From NCBI RefSeq assembly GCF_003544915.1, contig NZ_CP032097.1, positions 558,001 to 622,000 of the forward strand: a stretch of 64,000 bases of DNA, given 5' to 3'. Origin of the DNA: Arcobacter ellisii (GTDB taxonomy: Bacteria > Campylobacterota > Campylobacteria > Campylobacterales > Arcobacteraceae). Shown in pieces: positions 56,063-64,000 of this stretch. Made by a program: the position numbers and the translations under genes. The notes under the pieces were generated by a model. The model did not search any database and was not told where the DNA came from. It saw only the letters and a list, made by a program, of their open reading frames with translations. The stretch's first letter is position 1. The number at the start of each line of letters is the position of its first letter.

Positions 56063-59013
56063 GAGAAGAAGTAGCAGAACTTTTAGCTAATAAAAAAGAG
56101 TTATTAACAATTACTTATTTTAAACTTCAAAAATTATTTGAAAAAAAATATGGAAAAAATACTGTAGTTCTTATGGAAATAGGAACTTTTTTTGAAGTTT
56201 ATGAAGTAAATAATGATGAAGAACATATTGGAAAAGCAAAAGAGATAGCTGAACTTTTAAATATTCAGTTAACAAGAAAAAATAAAGCTATTTTAGAAAA
56301 CTCAAAAGAAAATCCAATAATGGCTGGAGTTCCAGCAATTTCACTTGAAAAACATCTTGCAAGAATTATTGCTGAGCAAAAATACACAGTTGTTTTAATC
56401 AAACAAAAGGGAATTCCACCAAATGTTACTAGATATTTAGACACAGTTGTAAGTCCAGGGACAAACTTTGATTTTGTAATTTCACAAGATGAAAACAATA
56501 TAACTTCGCTTTTAATTGACCAAATTAGAGGTATTTATTTAGTTGGTTATAGTGCTATTGATGTAACAACTGGAAAGTGTTATTACAACGAAGTTCATGG
56601 AACAAGTGAAGATAAATTTTTTGCTTTAGATGAAGTATTTAATTATATGAATATGCACAAAACAAATGAAATAATTATTAGTTTTGCAGATAAAAATATA
56701 AATCAAAAAGAGGTTATTGATTATTTAGAACTCTCTTTAAAAACTTTTCATATTGGAAGTTTTAGACCAAAAATCTCTTATCAAAATGAACTTTTTAAAA
56801 ATGTATTTAATATAGAATCTTTATTAACTTCTATTGAACATCTTGATATGGAAAGAGTTCCTTTAAGTACTGAATCACTGGCAGTTTTAATTGATTTTGT
56901 AATTGGACATGATTCAAATATTATTCAAAAACTCTCACACCCTGTAAAACTTGATGTTAGTAGATATATTTATCTTGGGAATAACGCCCTTGAACAATTA
57001 AATGTAATAGAAACAACACACAATCCAAGTTTAATAAAACTAATAAACAATACTTCAACAGCAATGGGAAAAAGACTTTTAAAAGAGAGACTTACCCATC
57101 CAGTTAAAGATAGTAAAGAGATTTTACGAAGACTTGCTCTTTCAAAAGAGCTTTATGATTATCATGCTCCAATAGAAAATGAGTTAGCAAATATTTATGA
57201 TATTGAAAGATTAACAAGAAGAATTAAACTTAATCGTCTTCATCCTTTTGAGTTAAATTATTTGTATGATTCACTTTTAAGTATCAAAGAAGTTGTAACT
57301 TTTATGGAGAATTATAAGTTTATAACTCCACCTTGTAGTAGTGCTGATTTGGCTTTGTTTATTCAATCAATTGATTCAACTTTTGACTTAAATATTAGTG
57401 GAAAATATATGCTAAAAGATGTAGATACAAATATGATAAGTTCAGGGATAAACACTCAAATAGATGAATTAAATGTTCAAAATGAGGTTTTATATTCAAA
57501 ATTAGAGCTTTTACAAAAACATATTTTATTCTTTATAAAATCTGATGATTCAAATTTTGTAGGAATAAATAGACTTGATAAAGAGGGATTTTTTATCACT
57601 TTAACTAAAAATAGATTTAATTCAATCAAAGAAGAGTTGATGAATTCTCATTTGATTGTGGATGATGAATTGTATTTGTTTAAAGATTTTACAATAAGAA
57701 TTCAAACAAACTCTGTGAAAATATTTTGTAAATTAACAGAAGATGTTTCAGATAAATATGTACATAATTTACGAAAAATAATAGAGTTAAATAAACTTGT
57801 ATTTAAAGAAAAAATTCTTGAATTTGAGAAAAAATTTGCTACTTTACTTCAAGAATTAGTACAGTTTATAGCAGAAGTTGATTTAACAGTTTCAAATATA
57901 AAAACAGCAAAAAAATATAATTATACTTGTCCAAAAATTGTAAAAACAAAAGATAATGAAAACTTTTTAGAGTTGATTGATTTGCGACATCCAATAATTG
58001 AAGCAAATGAAGAGCAGGGAATTTATGTACCAAATGACATTATTTTGGGAGAATTATCACTTGCTTCAAAAGAGTATAATGATAATGTAATTATCAAAAA
58101 CTCAAATCCTGTAAATATGTATAACAATAAAATGCATGGAGTTTTACTTTATGGAATAAACTCTTCAGGAAAATCTTCACTTATGAAAGCTATTGGAATC
58201 TCTGTAATCATGGCACAAGCTGGATTTTATGTACCTTGTAAGTCTATGAGATTTTCTATATTTGATGCTGTATATACTAGAATTAGTGGAGCTGATAATA
58301 TTGCAAAAGGTTTATCTTCATTTGCAGTTGAGATGTTGGAGTTAAAAAATATTTTTAATAGAGCAACTAAAAATTCTTTGATTTTAGGTGATGAAATTTC
58401 ACATAGCACTGAAACAATGAGTGGATTAAGTATTGTTGCAAGTTCTATTTTAAAATTAGCAAAACTAGAAGCTATTTTTGTTTTTGCAACTCACTTACAT
58501 CAACTTCCTGAAATTGAGGAGATACAAAAACTAAAAAATATAATTGCACTTCACTTATCAGTTATGTATAAAGATGAGGAAGATAAGTTGATTTTTGATA
58601 GAAAATTAGCCTATGGAAGTGGCTCATCAATGTATGGTTTAGAGTATGCAAAATCACTTCATATGGATAAAGAATTCTTATCTGTGGCAAATGAAATAAG
58701 AAAAAAATTAACTGATGATTATAGTGCAATAGAGAGATTAACTCAAAGAAAAACTTCTAAATACAATAACAATGTTTTTGCATCATCTTGCGTTATATGT
58801 GGACGAGCTTGTGATGATGTTCATCATATTAAAGAGCAAGCAAGGGCAAATAAAGATGGCTTTATTGGACACATAAATGCAAACCATAAATATAATCTTA
58901 TTCCATTATGTAAAGAACACCATAAAATGGTACATGATGGAACAATTAATATAAATGGTTTTATTGCAACTTCTAAAGGTTTAGAATTACATTATACAAT
59001 GGTTGAGAATTAA
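56059..59013 (+). CDS. MutS-family mismatch protein with C-terminal HNH nuclease (MutS7-like)
   Basis: A 984-aa MutS. The mismatch-binding domain I keeps the Phe-x-Glu motif (GTFFEVYEV, 42-50). The ATPase has Walker A GINSSGKSS (699-707), ILGDEISHSTE and FATHLHQLPE. Residues 911-962 form an HNH domain with C911/C914 (CVICG), VHHIKEQA and LIPLCKEHHKMVHDG. MutS proteins with this fusion (MutS7) are known from Campylobacterota, octocoral mitochondria and giant viruses, and are proposed to recognise and cut in one chain, without MutL. GTG start coupled to the gene before. Confidence 0.92.
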   Translation: MREEVAELLANKKELLTITYFKLQKLFEKKYGKNTVVLMEIGTFFEVYEVNNDEEHIGKAKEIAELLNIQLTRKNKAILENSKENPIMAGVPAISLEKHLARIIAEQKYTVVLIKQKGIPPNVTRYLDTVVSPGTNFDFVISQDENNITSLLIDQIRGIYLVGYSAIDVTTGKCYYNEVHGTSEDKFFALDEVFNYMNMHKTNEIIISFADKNINQKEVIDYLELSLKTFHIGSFRPKISYQNELFKNVFNIESLLTSIEHLDMERVPLSTESLAVLIDFVIGHDSNIIQKLSHPVKLDVSRYIYLGNNALEQLNVIETTHNPSLIKLINNTSTAMGKRLLKERLTHPVKDSKEILRRLALSKELYDYHAPIENELANIYDIERLTRRIKLNRLHPFELNYLYDSLLSIKEVVTFMENYKFITPPCSSADLALFIQSIDSTFDLNISGKYMLKDVDTNMISSGINTQIDELNVQNEVLYSKLELLQKHILFFIKSDDSNFVGINRLDKEGFFITLTKNRFNSIKEELMNSHLIVDDELYLFKDFTIRIQTNSVKIFCKLTEDVSDKYVHNLRKIIELNKLVFKEKILEFEKKFATLLQELVQFIAEVDLTVSNIKTAKKYNYTCPKIVKTKDNENFLELIDLRHPIIEANEEQGIYVPNDIILGELSLASKEYNDNVIIKNSNPVNMYNNKMHGVLLYGINSSGKSSLMKAIGISVIMAQAGFYVPCKSMRFSIFDAVYTRISGADNIAKGLSSFAVEMLELKNIFNRATKNSLILGDEISHSTETMSGLSIVASSILKLAKLEAIFVFATHLHQLPEIEEIQKLKNIIALHLSVMYKDEEDKLIFDRKLAYGSGSSMYGLEYAKSLHMDKEFLSVANEIRKKLTDDYSAIERLTQRKTSKYNNNVFASSCVICGRACDDVHHIKEQARANKDGFIGHINANHKYNLIPLCKEHHKMVHDGTININGFIATSKGLELHYTMVEN

Positions 59014-59021
59014 CAAAATAG

Positions 59022-59855
59022 TTAATTAGTGATTTTAGTTATATTACATAGGCCTTTAAATTGGGGAAAGTCATTTATCTCTTTGATAAAACTTTTTGGA
59101 GTGGTTTTAGTAAAATGTTTAAATTCTTTAATAAAATGAGATTGATCAGAAAATTTGTATTCTAAAGCTAATTCACTGTATTCAATATTAAATTGTCTAA
59201 ATTTCATATATTCTAAAACAGAGTAAAATCTTCCTAATCTACTTATATTTTGAGGAGTTAATCCTGTAAAATTTTTAACTTTTCTTTCAATTTGTCTAGT
59301 AGATAAATTTTGAGAATTGAAAAATTCATCTAGATTTCCATTTTTATAAAGTTGATTTATATTTATAATTATCTGTTCAGAACAAAAATTTGATTTATCA
59401 AATAGATTTATAAAAAAATCATTTAATAATGAATATATAATATTTTTATTATTTTTAACTTCATAAATTTTTTCTAGAATTGATTTATCAAAATTTAATG
59501 ATAACTCATCAAATGTATAAATTCTATTTTCCAGTTGATTAACTGGGAGATTAAAAAGTTTGTAAAAAATACTTGGATTTAATTGAATATCAATTAGAAA
59601 TATATCATCACTAATTAAATCATAATGGGCATTTACAACGGGAGGAATAATATATATTCCTCTTTTTATTTTTCCATTTTTATATATTGTCAAATCCATA
59701 TTACCTTGAATAACAAAAGTAATTGTTGCACAACCATCAGGTAAAATATTTCTGGTATATGTTAATCCTTGATTACTATTACCTTCTAAAAACCAAAAAA
59801 CTTTTATCCAATCTTTTAATTTTTCATTAGGTATGTACATTTTAGATGAGAACAT
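59022..59855 (-). CDS. AraC-family transcription regulator
   Basis: A 277-aa regulator: an N-terminal effector or oligomerisation part (about 1-165) and a C-terminal double helix-turn-helix (NLSTRQIERKVKNFTGLTPQNISRLGRFYSVL ... EYKFSDQSHFIKEFKHFTKTTPKSF). Its place next to the qhp genes matches the known pattern of an AraC-type activator (QhpR) of amine dehydrogenase synthesis in Paracoccus; that role here is inferred. Confidence 0.85.
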   Translation of the reverse strand: MFSSKMYIPNEKLKDWIKVFWFLEGNSNQGLTYTRNILPDGCATITFVIQGNMDLTIYKNGKIKRGIYIIPPVVNAHYDLISDDIFLIDIQLNPSIFYKLFNLPVNQLENRIYTFDELSLNFDKSILEKIYEVKNNKNIIYSLLNDFFINLFDKSNFCSEQIIININQLYKNGNLDEFFNSQNLSTRQIERKVKNFTGLTPQNISRLGRFYSVLEYMKFRQFNIEYSELALEYKFSDQSHFIKEFKHFTKTTPKSFIKEINDFPQFKGLCNITKITN

Positions 59856-59867
59856 TAAAAATCCTAA

Positions 59868-60542
59868 TTAAAACGAATAAGTTATTTTAGCATAAAGATT
59901 GTCTTGGTCTTCACTTGAACTGTTATCTGAATAGAATTCATTATAAAGTAACTCTAATTTTAAAGAACCTTTTTGTAAATCAAAAACTTTTGATACACTA
60001 ATTTCAAAGTTGTCTCCTATATCCTCAAATGAACCTGCACTTCCATTCAATTTTAAAATATCAAAATCATAAGATGCAAATCCTTCATAATAATCAAGTT
60101 TTTCTCCATCATTTTCCACATAAACTCCAAAAATATATTTTCCTCCAAGAGAAAATTTATCTATTGGATAAACAACTTTTATTTCAGTTTCATCTAAATT
60201 TGCAATATCTTTTGAATCAGGATATAAAAATTTTGTATATGTTAATGTTGTTTCAAATCCAAAAATTTCTTTTGAATAACCAGCATACAAATCTATTTCT
60301 CTATTTCCATCTAATCCTTCAAACTCAATATTTGAAGTCCAAGCTCCTGTGAAAAAACCATTATAAAGTAGAGTTCCTTCTAAAAATAGTGCAGCTTTAT
60401 CATTAGTTTGAGTTATTCCTCTTACTAAATAGTTACTTGCTCCTGTGATATTAAAAGCTGTATCTATATCATTTGCATTCATAGATGAGATTGTTGAGAC
60501 TAATAGTGCAGAACTTGCAACCAGTGATTTTAATTTTTTCAT
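59868..60542 (-). CDS. Outer-membrane beta-barrel protein (TorF/TIGR02001-like)
   Basis: A 224-aa protein with a signal peptide (KKLKSLVASSALLVSTISSMNA) and alternating beta strands ending in an aromatic residue (LYAKITYSF), typical of outer-membrane barrels. The block FNITGASNYLVRGITQTNDKAALFLEGTL is characteristic of this putative porin family. It lies divergently from qhpA and upstream of the AraC gene, so it may pass amines into the periplasm. Confidence 0.75.
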   Translation of the reverse strand: MKKLKSLVASSALLVSTISSMNANDIDTAFNITGASNYLVRGITQTNDKAALFLEGTLLYNGFFTGAWTSNIEFEGLDGNREIDLYAGYSKEIFGFETTLTYTKFLYPDSKDIANLDETEIKVVYPIDKFSLGGKYIFGVYVENDGEKLDYYEGFASYDFDILKLNGSAGSFEDIGDNFEISVSKVFDLQKGSLKLELLYNEFYSDNSSSEDQDNLYAKITYSF

Positions 60543-60844
60543 TTTTTTCCTTTTTTTGATATGAGGAAAGTATAACTAGGCAAAAAAATATTTTAAAGAT
60601 GTCTAATGTTTAAAAAAAACTCAAAAATTCTTTAAAAAATTGAATAATTTGTTTAAATTGTCGTTTTTTTACAAAAAACAAATAAAAAAGTTCAAAATAT
60701 ATTTTGAAAATTTATTTAAAATGTATATATATTTAATGTATAAAAAATATACAAAAATGTCGCTTTTTTTCTATACTTTAATTTTTCAAATTTTTATAAT
60801 TCGCTTATCAATTTGAGTTGATAAAAAGAAAAAAAGGAGATAAA
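60543..60844. promoter_or_regulatory. Divergent control region of the qhp locus
   Basis: About 300 bp with no gene. It holds two direct copies of TGTCG(T/C)TTTTTT exactly 100 bp apart (60659-60670 and 60759-60770), an 18-bp perfect palindrome TTCAAAATATATTTTGAA (60691-60708) and a TATAAT box at 60795-60800. The direct repeats are candidate AraC-type binding sites. AAAAAGGAGATAAA (60831-60844) is the qhpA ribosome site. Confidence 0.5.
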
Positions 60845-62425
60845 TTGAAGACTAAAAGTTTAAATTCAATGCTAAGAGTTAGTGTTGGTCTTTTGGTAGG
60901 AACAGTTGGTTTAAATGCAGCAAATATTGATGGAAAAACAATAATAGAAACAAAATGTGTTGCATGTCATACACCGACTTCTCAAGGATTCAGTAGAATT
61001 TCAGACCAAAGAAAAACACCTGAAGCTTGGTTTATGACGGTTGATAGAATGCAAAAAGACCATGGTTTAGTAATAACAAAAGAACAAGAACAAAGTGTTG
61101 TTAAATATTTATCTGATACTCAAGGTTTAAATTATGAAGAGAGTAAAGATTTTAGATATATATTAGAAAAAACACCTAATTATCAAGAAAAATTTGATGA
61201 TACACTATTTGTAGAAATGTGTGCAAGATGTCATAGTGGAGCAAGGGTTGGTTTACAAAGAAGAACTCAAGGAGAGTGGGATAATTTAGTTAATTTCCAT
61301 TTAGGAAAATTCCCAACATTAGAGTATCAAGCACTTGCAAGAGATAGGGATTGGTTGGATATCGCTCAAAAACAAATTGTTCCTTATTTAAAAAATACTT
61401 ATGGAAATGAGAAAAAGTTTGAATTAAAAGCAATTGATTTTGAGGGTAGTTGGACTCTATTTGGGCATAAACTTGGTGATGGTGATTTTAGTGCAACATT
61501 AAAACTTACAAAAACTTCAAAAGATAATTACAATTTAACTTTAAATGGAAAGTTTATTGATGGAAGAGAATTAAATGCAACAGGAAGTGCGATTGTTTAT
61601 AGTGGTTATGAATTTAGAGCAAAATTAGATGTAAATGGTGTCTCTTATAATCAAATATTTGCAGTTAATCCAGAAACTTTACAATTATCTGGAAGTATGT
61701 TTGAAACATTACATCCTGAAGAATACTCTTATGTAAAAGGTTTAAAATCAACAAATAAAGATACATCAATCTTAGGAATTTATCCAACTTCTTTAAAAGC
61801 TGGAGAAACAACAACTCTAACAATAATAGGAAATAATTTAGATAAAAATATCAAATTATCACAAGGATTAAAATTAAATAAAATTTTAGAAGCTGCATCA
61901 AATAAATTAGTTTTAGATGTAACTGCAAGTTCAAAATATGATGTAAAAGAGATTGATTTTACAATCAATTCTAAAAAATTTGAAAAAGAGTTTGTAGTTT
62001 ATAAAAAACTTGATGGTTTAACAATTACTCCAAATTATGCAATTTCAAGAATTGGTGATGGTGGTGGAGCTATGCCAAAACAACATGCAATTTTTGAAGC
62101 TTATGGAGTAATTGCAGGAAGTGATGGAAAAGTTGGAACTGCTGATGATATAAATATTGGAAAAGTAGATGCAAAATGGAATATAGAGGCTTTTGACGAA
62201 AGAGCTATTGAAGATGAAGATGTTAAATATGTTGGAACAATTGATTCATTTAGTGGAAGATTTACACCATCGTTTGCAGGACCAAATCCAAAAAGAAAAT
62301 TTAGCACTAATAATGCTGGAAATATAAAAGTAGTAGCAACTTATAAAGATGGTATTGAAACATATAAAGCAGATTCTCATATGATGGTTACAGTTCAAAA
62401 ATGGGTAAATCCTCCAATTAATTAG
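60845..62425 (+). CDS. qhpA: Quinohemoprotein amine dehydrogenase, alpha subunit
   Basis: About 526 aa from TTG 60845, which follows AAAAAGGAG at normal distance; a start at 60818 lies upstream of that site. A signal peptide (about 1-26) leads to a di-heme cytochrome c domain with C38-V-A-C41-H42 and C126-A-R-C129-H130 and then three beta domains (FEGSWTLFGHKLGDGDFSATLKL, TSILGIYPTSLKAGETTTLTIIGNNL). It passes electrons from amine oxidation in the periplasm to the respiratory chain. Confidence 0.9.
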   Translation: MKTKSLNSMLRVSVGLLVGTVGLNAANIDGKTIIETKCVACHTPTSQGFSRISDQRKTPEAWFMTVDRMQKDHGLVITKEQEQSVVKYLSDTQGLNYEESKDFRYILEKTPNYQEKFDDTLFVEMCARCHSGARVGLQRRTQGEWDNLVNFHLGKFPTLEYQALARDRDWLDIAQKQIVPYLKNTYGNEKKFELKAIDFEGSWTLFGHKLGDGDFSATLKLTKTSKDNYNLTLNGKFIDGRELNATGSAIVYSGYEFRAKLDVNGVSYNQIFAVNPETLQLSGSMFETLHPEEYSYVKGLKSTNKDTSILGIYPTSLKAGETTTLTIIGNNLDKNIKLSQGLKLNKILEAASNKLVLDVTASSKYDVKEIDFTINSKKFEKEFVVYKKLDGLTITPNYAISRIGDGGGAMPKQHAIFEAYGVIAGSDGKVGTADDINIGKVDAKWNIEAFDERAIEDEDVKYVGTIDSFSGRFTPSFAGPNPKRKFSTNNAGNIKVVATYKDGIETYKADSHMMVTVQKWVNPPIN

Positions 62426-62434
62426 GAGTTAATT

Positions 62435-63835
62435 ATGAGTAATAATGAATTTAAAGTAAATAGACAAAATTTTAGAATTGTTAAAAAAGATAATGAAAAT
62501 TTACTTTTTCATGTACCTACAACTTCTTTATTTGAAATAGATGAAACAAATGAAAAATTGTTAAATAGATTAAATAATAAAGAATTAAAAATAACTGATT
62601 TTTCCAAAGAAGAATTAGTTGAGTTAGAAAAACTAAATATTATTGGAAATATTGAAAAACAAGAGTACATAGAAGTTAAAAACTTTCCTGCAACTACACT
62701 TATTTTAAATGTAGCAACAGGTTGTAATCTTAGTTGTACTTATTGTTATAAAGCAGATTTAACAACTTTGAAAAATAGTGGAAATATGAGTTTTGAAACT
62801 GCAACTGCTGCAATTGAACAACTTTATGCAGGTGCTCCTAATCAAAAAGTTTACAATGTAACTTTTTTTGGTGGCGAGCCTTTGAGTAATTTTACTTTGA
62901 TTAAAGAGGTTACAACTTTTGCAGTTAAATTTTTTAAAGAGAAAAATGCACTTGTTGATTTTACAATGACAACAAATGCAACACTTTTAACAAAAGAGAT
63001 AATAGAGTTTTTAAAAGCTTATAAGTTTGGAATTACAATTAGTATTGATGGACCAAAAGCAATACATAATAAAACTAGACTTACAAATGCTGGAACTGGA
63101 AGTTATGACGCAGTTAGAAAAAAAGTAGAGATGCTTTTAAGTTTATATAATGATAGACCAATAGGTGCAAGAGTGACTCTTACGCGCGGAGTTACTCAAA
63201 TTGAAGAGATTTGGGACCATTTATATAATGAACTAAAATTTACAGAAGTTGGATTTGCACCAGCAACTGCAAGTGATAACGCTATGTTTAATCTAAGTGA
63301 ATTTGAACTTTTAAAAGTATTTGAAGGTTTTAAAGAGATGGGAGAAAAATATATATATTCAGCTTTAAAAGATGAATTTAATGGTTTTTCAAATCTACAT
63401 AGATTACTTGGCGACATTCACGCAGGAAGAAAGAAAAAACTTCCTTGTGGTGCAGGTGTTGGGTTATTATCAGTTAGTTATGATGGAAATTTTGATTTAT
63501 GCCATAGATTTACTGGAAGTGATTTTGGTAATTTTGGAAATATTAAAACAGGTCTTGATAAACCAAGACTATCAAACTTTATTGAAAAAAGATTAAATAA
63601 AAATGATGGAGATTGTTCAACTTGTCATATTAGAAATCTGTGTGCAGGAGGTTGTTATCACGAAAGTTATATTAGATACAACGACCCTACAAAAGCGGTG
63701 CTTCATTACTGCGATATTATGAGAGACTGGATAGATTTTGGATTATATGCTTATTCAAAAATAAGAAATAATAATCCTAAGTTTTTTGACTTATATTTTA
63801 AAGAAGAAAAAGGAGATGTAAATGGGCTTATTTAA
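62435..63835 (+). CDS. qhpD: Radical SAM maturase of amine dehydrogenase gamma subunit
   Basis: A 466-aa radical SAM/SPASM protein. The 4Fe-4S SAM cluster is bound by C97, C101 and C104 ([13 protein letters not shown]). The SPASM-type cysteines are in [33 protein letters not shown] and LHYCDIM. QhpD makes the intramolecular Cys-to-Asp/Glu thioether bonds in the small gamma subunit, which is encoded directly after it with overlap. Starts 9 bp after qhpA. Confidence 0.92.
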   Translation: MSNNEFKVNRQNFRIVKKDNENLLFHVPTTSLFEIDETNEKLLNRLNNKELKITDFSKEELVELEKLNIIGNIEKQEYIEVKNFPATTLILNVATGCNLSCTYCYKADLTTLKNSGNMSFETATAAIEQLYAGAPNQKVYNVTFFGGEPLSNFTLIKEVTTFAVKFFKEKNALVDFTMTTNATLLTKEIIEFLKAYKFGITISIDGPKAIHNKTRLTNAGTGSYDAVRKKVEMLLSLYNDRPIGARVTLTRGVTQIEEIWDHLYNELKFTEVGFAPATASDNAMFNLSEFELLKVFEGFKEMGEKYIYSALKDEFNGFSNLHRLLGDIHAGRKKKLPCGAGVGLLSVSYDGNFDLCHRFTGSDFGNFGNIKTGLDKPRLSNFIEKRLNKNDGDCSTCHIRNLCAGGCYHESYIRYNDPTKAVLHYCDIMRDWIDFGLYAYSKIRNNNPKFFDLYFKEEKGDVNGLI

Positions 63836-64000
63836 ACCTTTAAATCCAAAAGCAGATTTATTAAATAAATCTATAAAAGAGGGACGAGAAAAAGAAGTTG
63901 TTGCAATGCAAAGTATTGTTGGGTGTACAAGTACATTTGACCCAGGTTGGGAAGTTGATGCTTTTGGTGGAGTAGCAGGACTTTGTCAACCAATGGAATC
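63822..64000 (+). CDS. qhpC: Amine dehydrogenase gamma subunit (3' end outside window)
   Basis: The first 59 codons are visible, with AAAGGAGATGTAA before ATG 63822, inside the end of qhp[30 protein letters not shown] matches the start of the QHNDH gamma subunit, whose cysteines and acids are cross-linked by QhpD and which carries the cysteine tryptophylquinone cofactor. The Trp-containing cofactor site lies beyond the window. Confidence 0.88.
   Translation, partial: MGLFKPLNPKADLLNKSIKEGREKEVVAMQSIVGCTSTFDPGWEVDAFGGVAGLCQPME

Overview
The window is strongly AT-rich, single-contig chromosomal DNA that looks like Arcobacter/Aliarcobacter (Campylobacterota). The evidence is codon bias, a dense set of PAS/HD-GYP/GGDEF/Cache signalling proteins, a MutS protein fused to an HNH nuclease, and the order of housekeeping genes. 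The phylum is confident and the genus is inferred. I saw no rRNA, tRNA or CRISPR array.

Layout. 1-9.0 kb: end of a sensor kinase, YmdB-like phosphoesterase, ParA-like ATPase, ubiE, xseA, cheW, a receiver-PAS protein, cyclophilin, ferredoxin, panD, ybaB, ispA. 9.06-11.06 kb: groES-groEL behind a consensus promoter and CIRCE operator. 11.05-24.38 kb: a 13.3-kb integrated element at the groEL stop codon. 24.5-33.9 kb: an HD-GYP protein, then a nine-gene minus-strand operon (ABC exporter, heme-copper-oxidase-like protein, YceI, phosphoesterase, OmpR-type two-component system). 34-47 kb: suhB-like, glmS, Na/Pi symporter, metK, accD, thiE-like, rlmH, dus, prmA, ftsH. 47-51.4 kb: two large signalling proteins. 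51.5-59 kb: leuA with a leucine-rich leader peptide, a DUF1538 membrane protein, thioredoxin-like and haem-binding proteins, MutS-HNH. 59-64 kb: an amine-oxidation (quinohemoprotein amine dehydrogenase, qhp) locus running off the end.

The most interesting part is the element. It has 8-bp ATGATGTA ends. Inside are two pairs of inverted repeats: A/A' (296 bp, flanking a tyrosine recombinase) and B/B' (1,247 bp, each with a serine recombinase; the B' copy is split by an IS21-type element). If the ends are joined into a circle, B-A and A'-B' become one continuous 1,543-bp inverted repeat separating a 1.15-kb region (integrase) from a 6.55-kb region. The predicted circle junction is identical to the A'/B' junction still present, so the circle would carry one recombination site in each repeat. 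That is the architecture of the yeast 2-micron plasmid. The large unique region encodes a compact T7-RNA-polymerase/PolA-like polymerase, a ParB-like protein (split by an IS3 element), a half-length HsdS-like protein and a diguanylate cyclase. A 25-bp palindrome, TAGAATTCCA-N5-TGGAATTCTA, lies upstream of the integrase, polymerase, ParB-like and serine recombinase genes. I infer a plasmid-like, integrating replicon of a type I do not recognise.

Other points: a probable leuA attenuator, a 22-codon ORF overlapping the metK start, a small-transcript candidate at 25.74-25.90 kb, and displacement of the likely groESL terminator by 13.3 kb.
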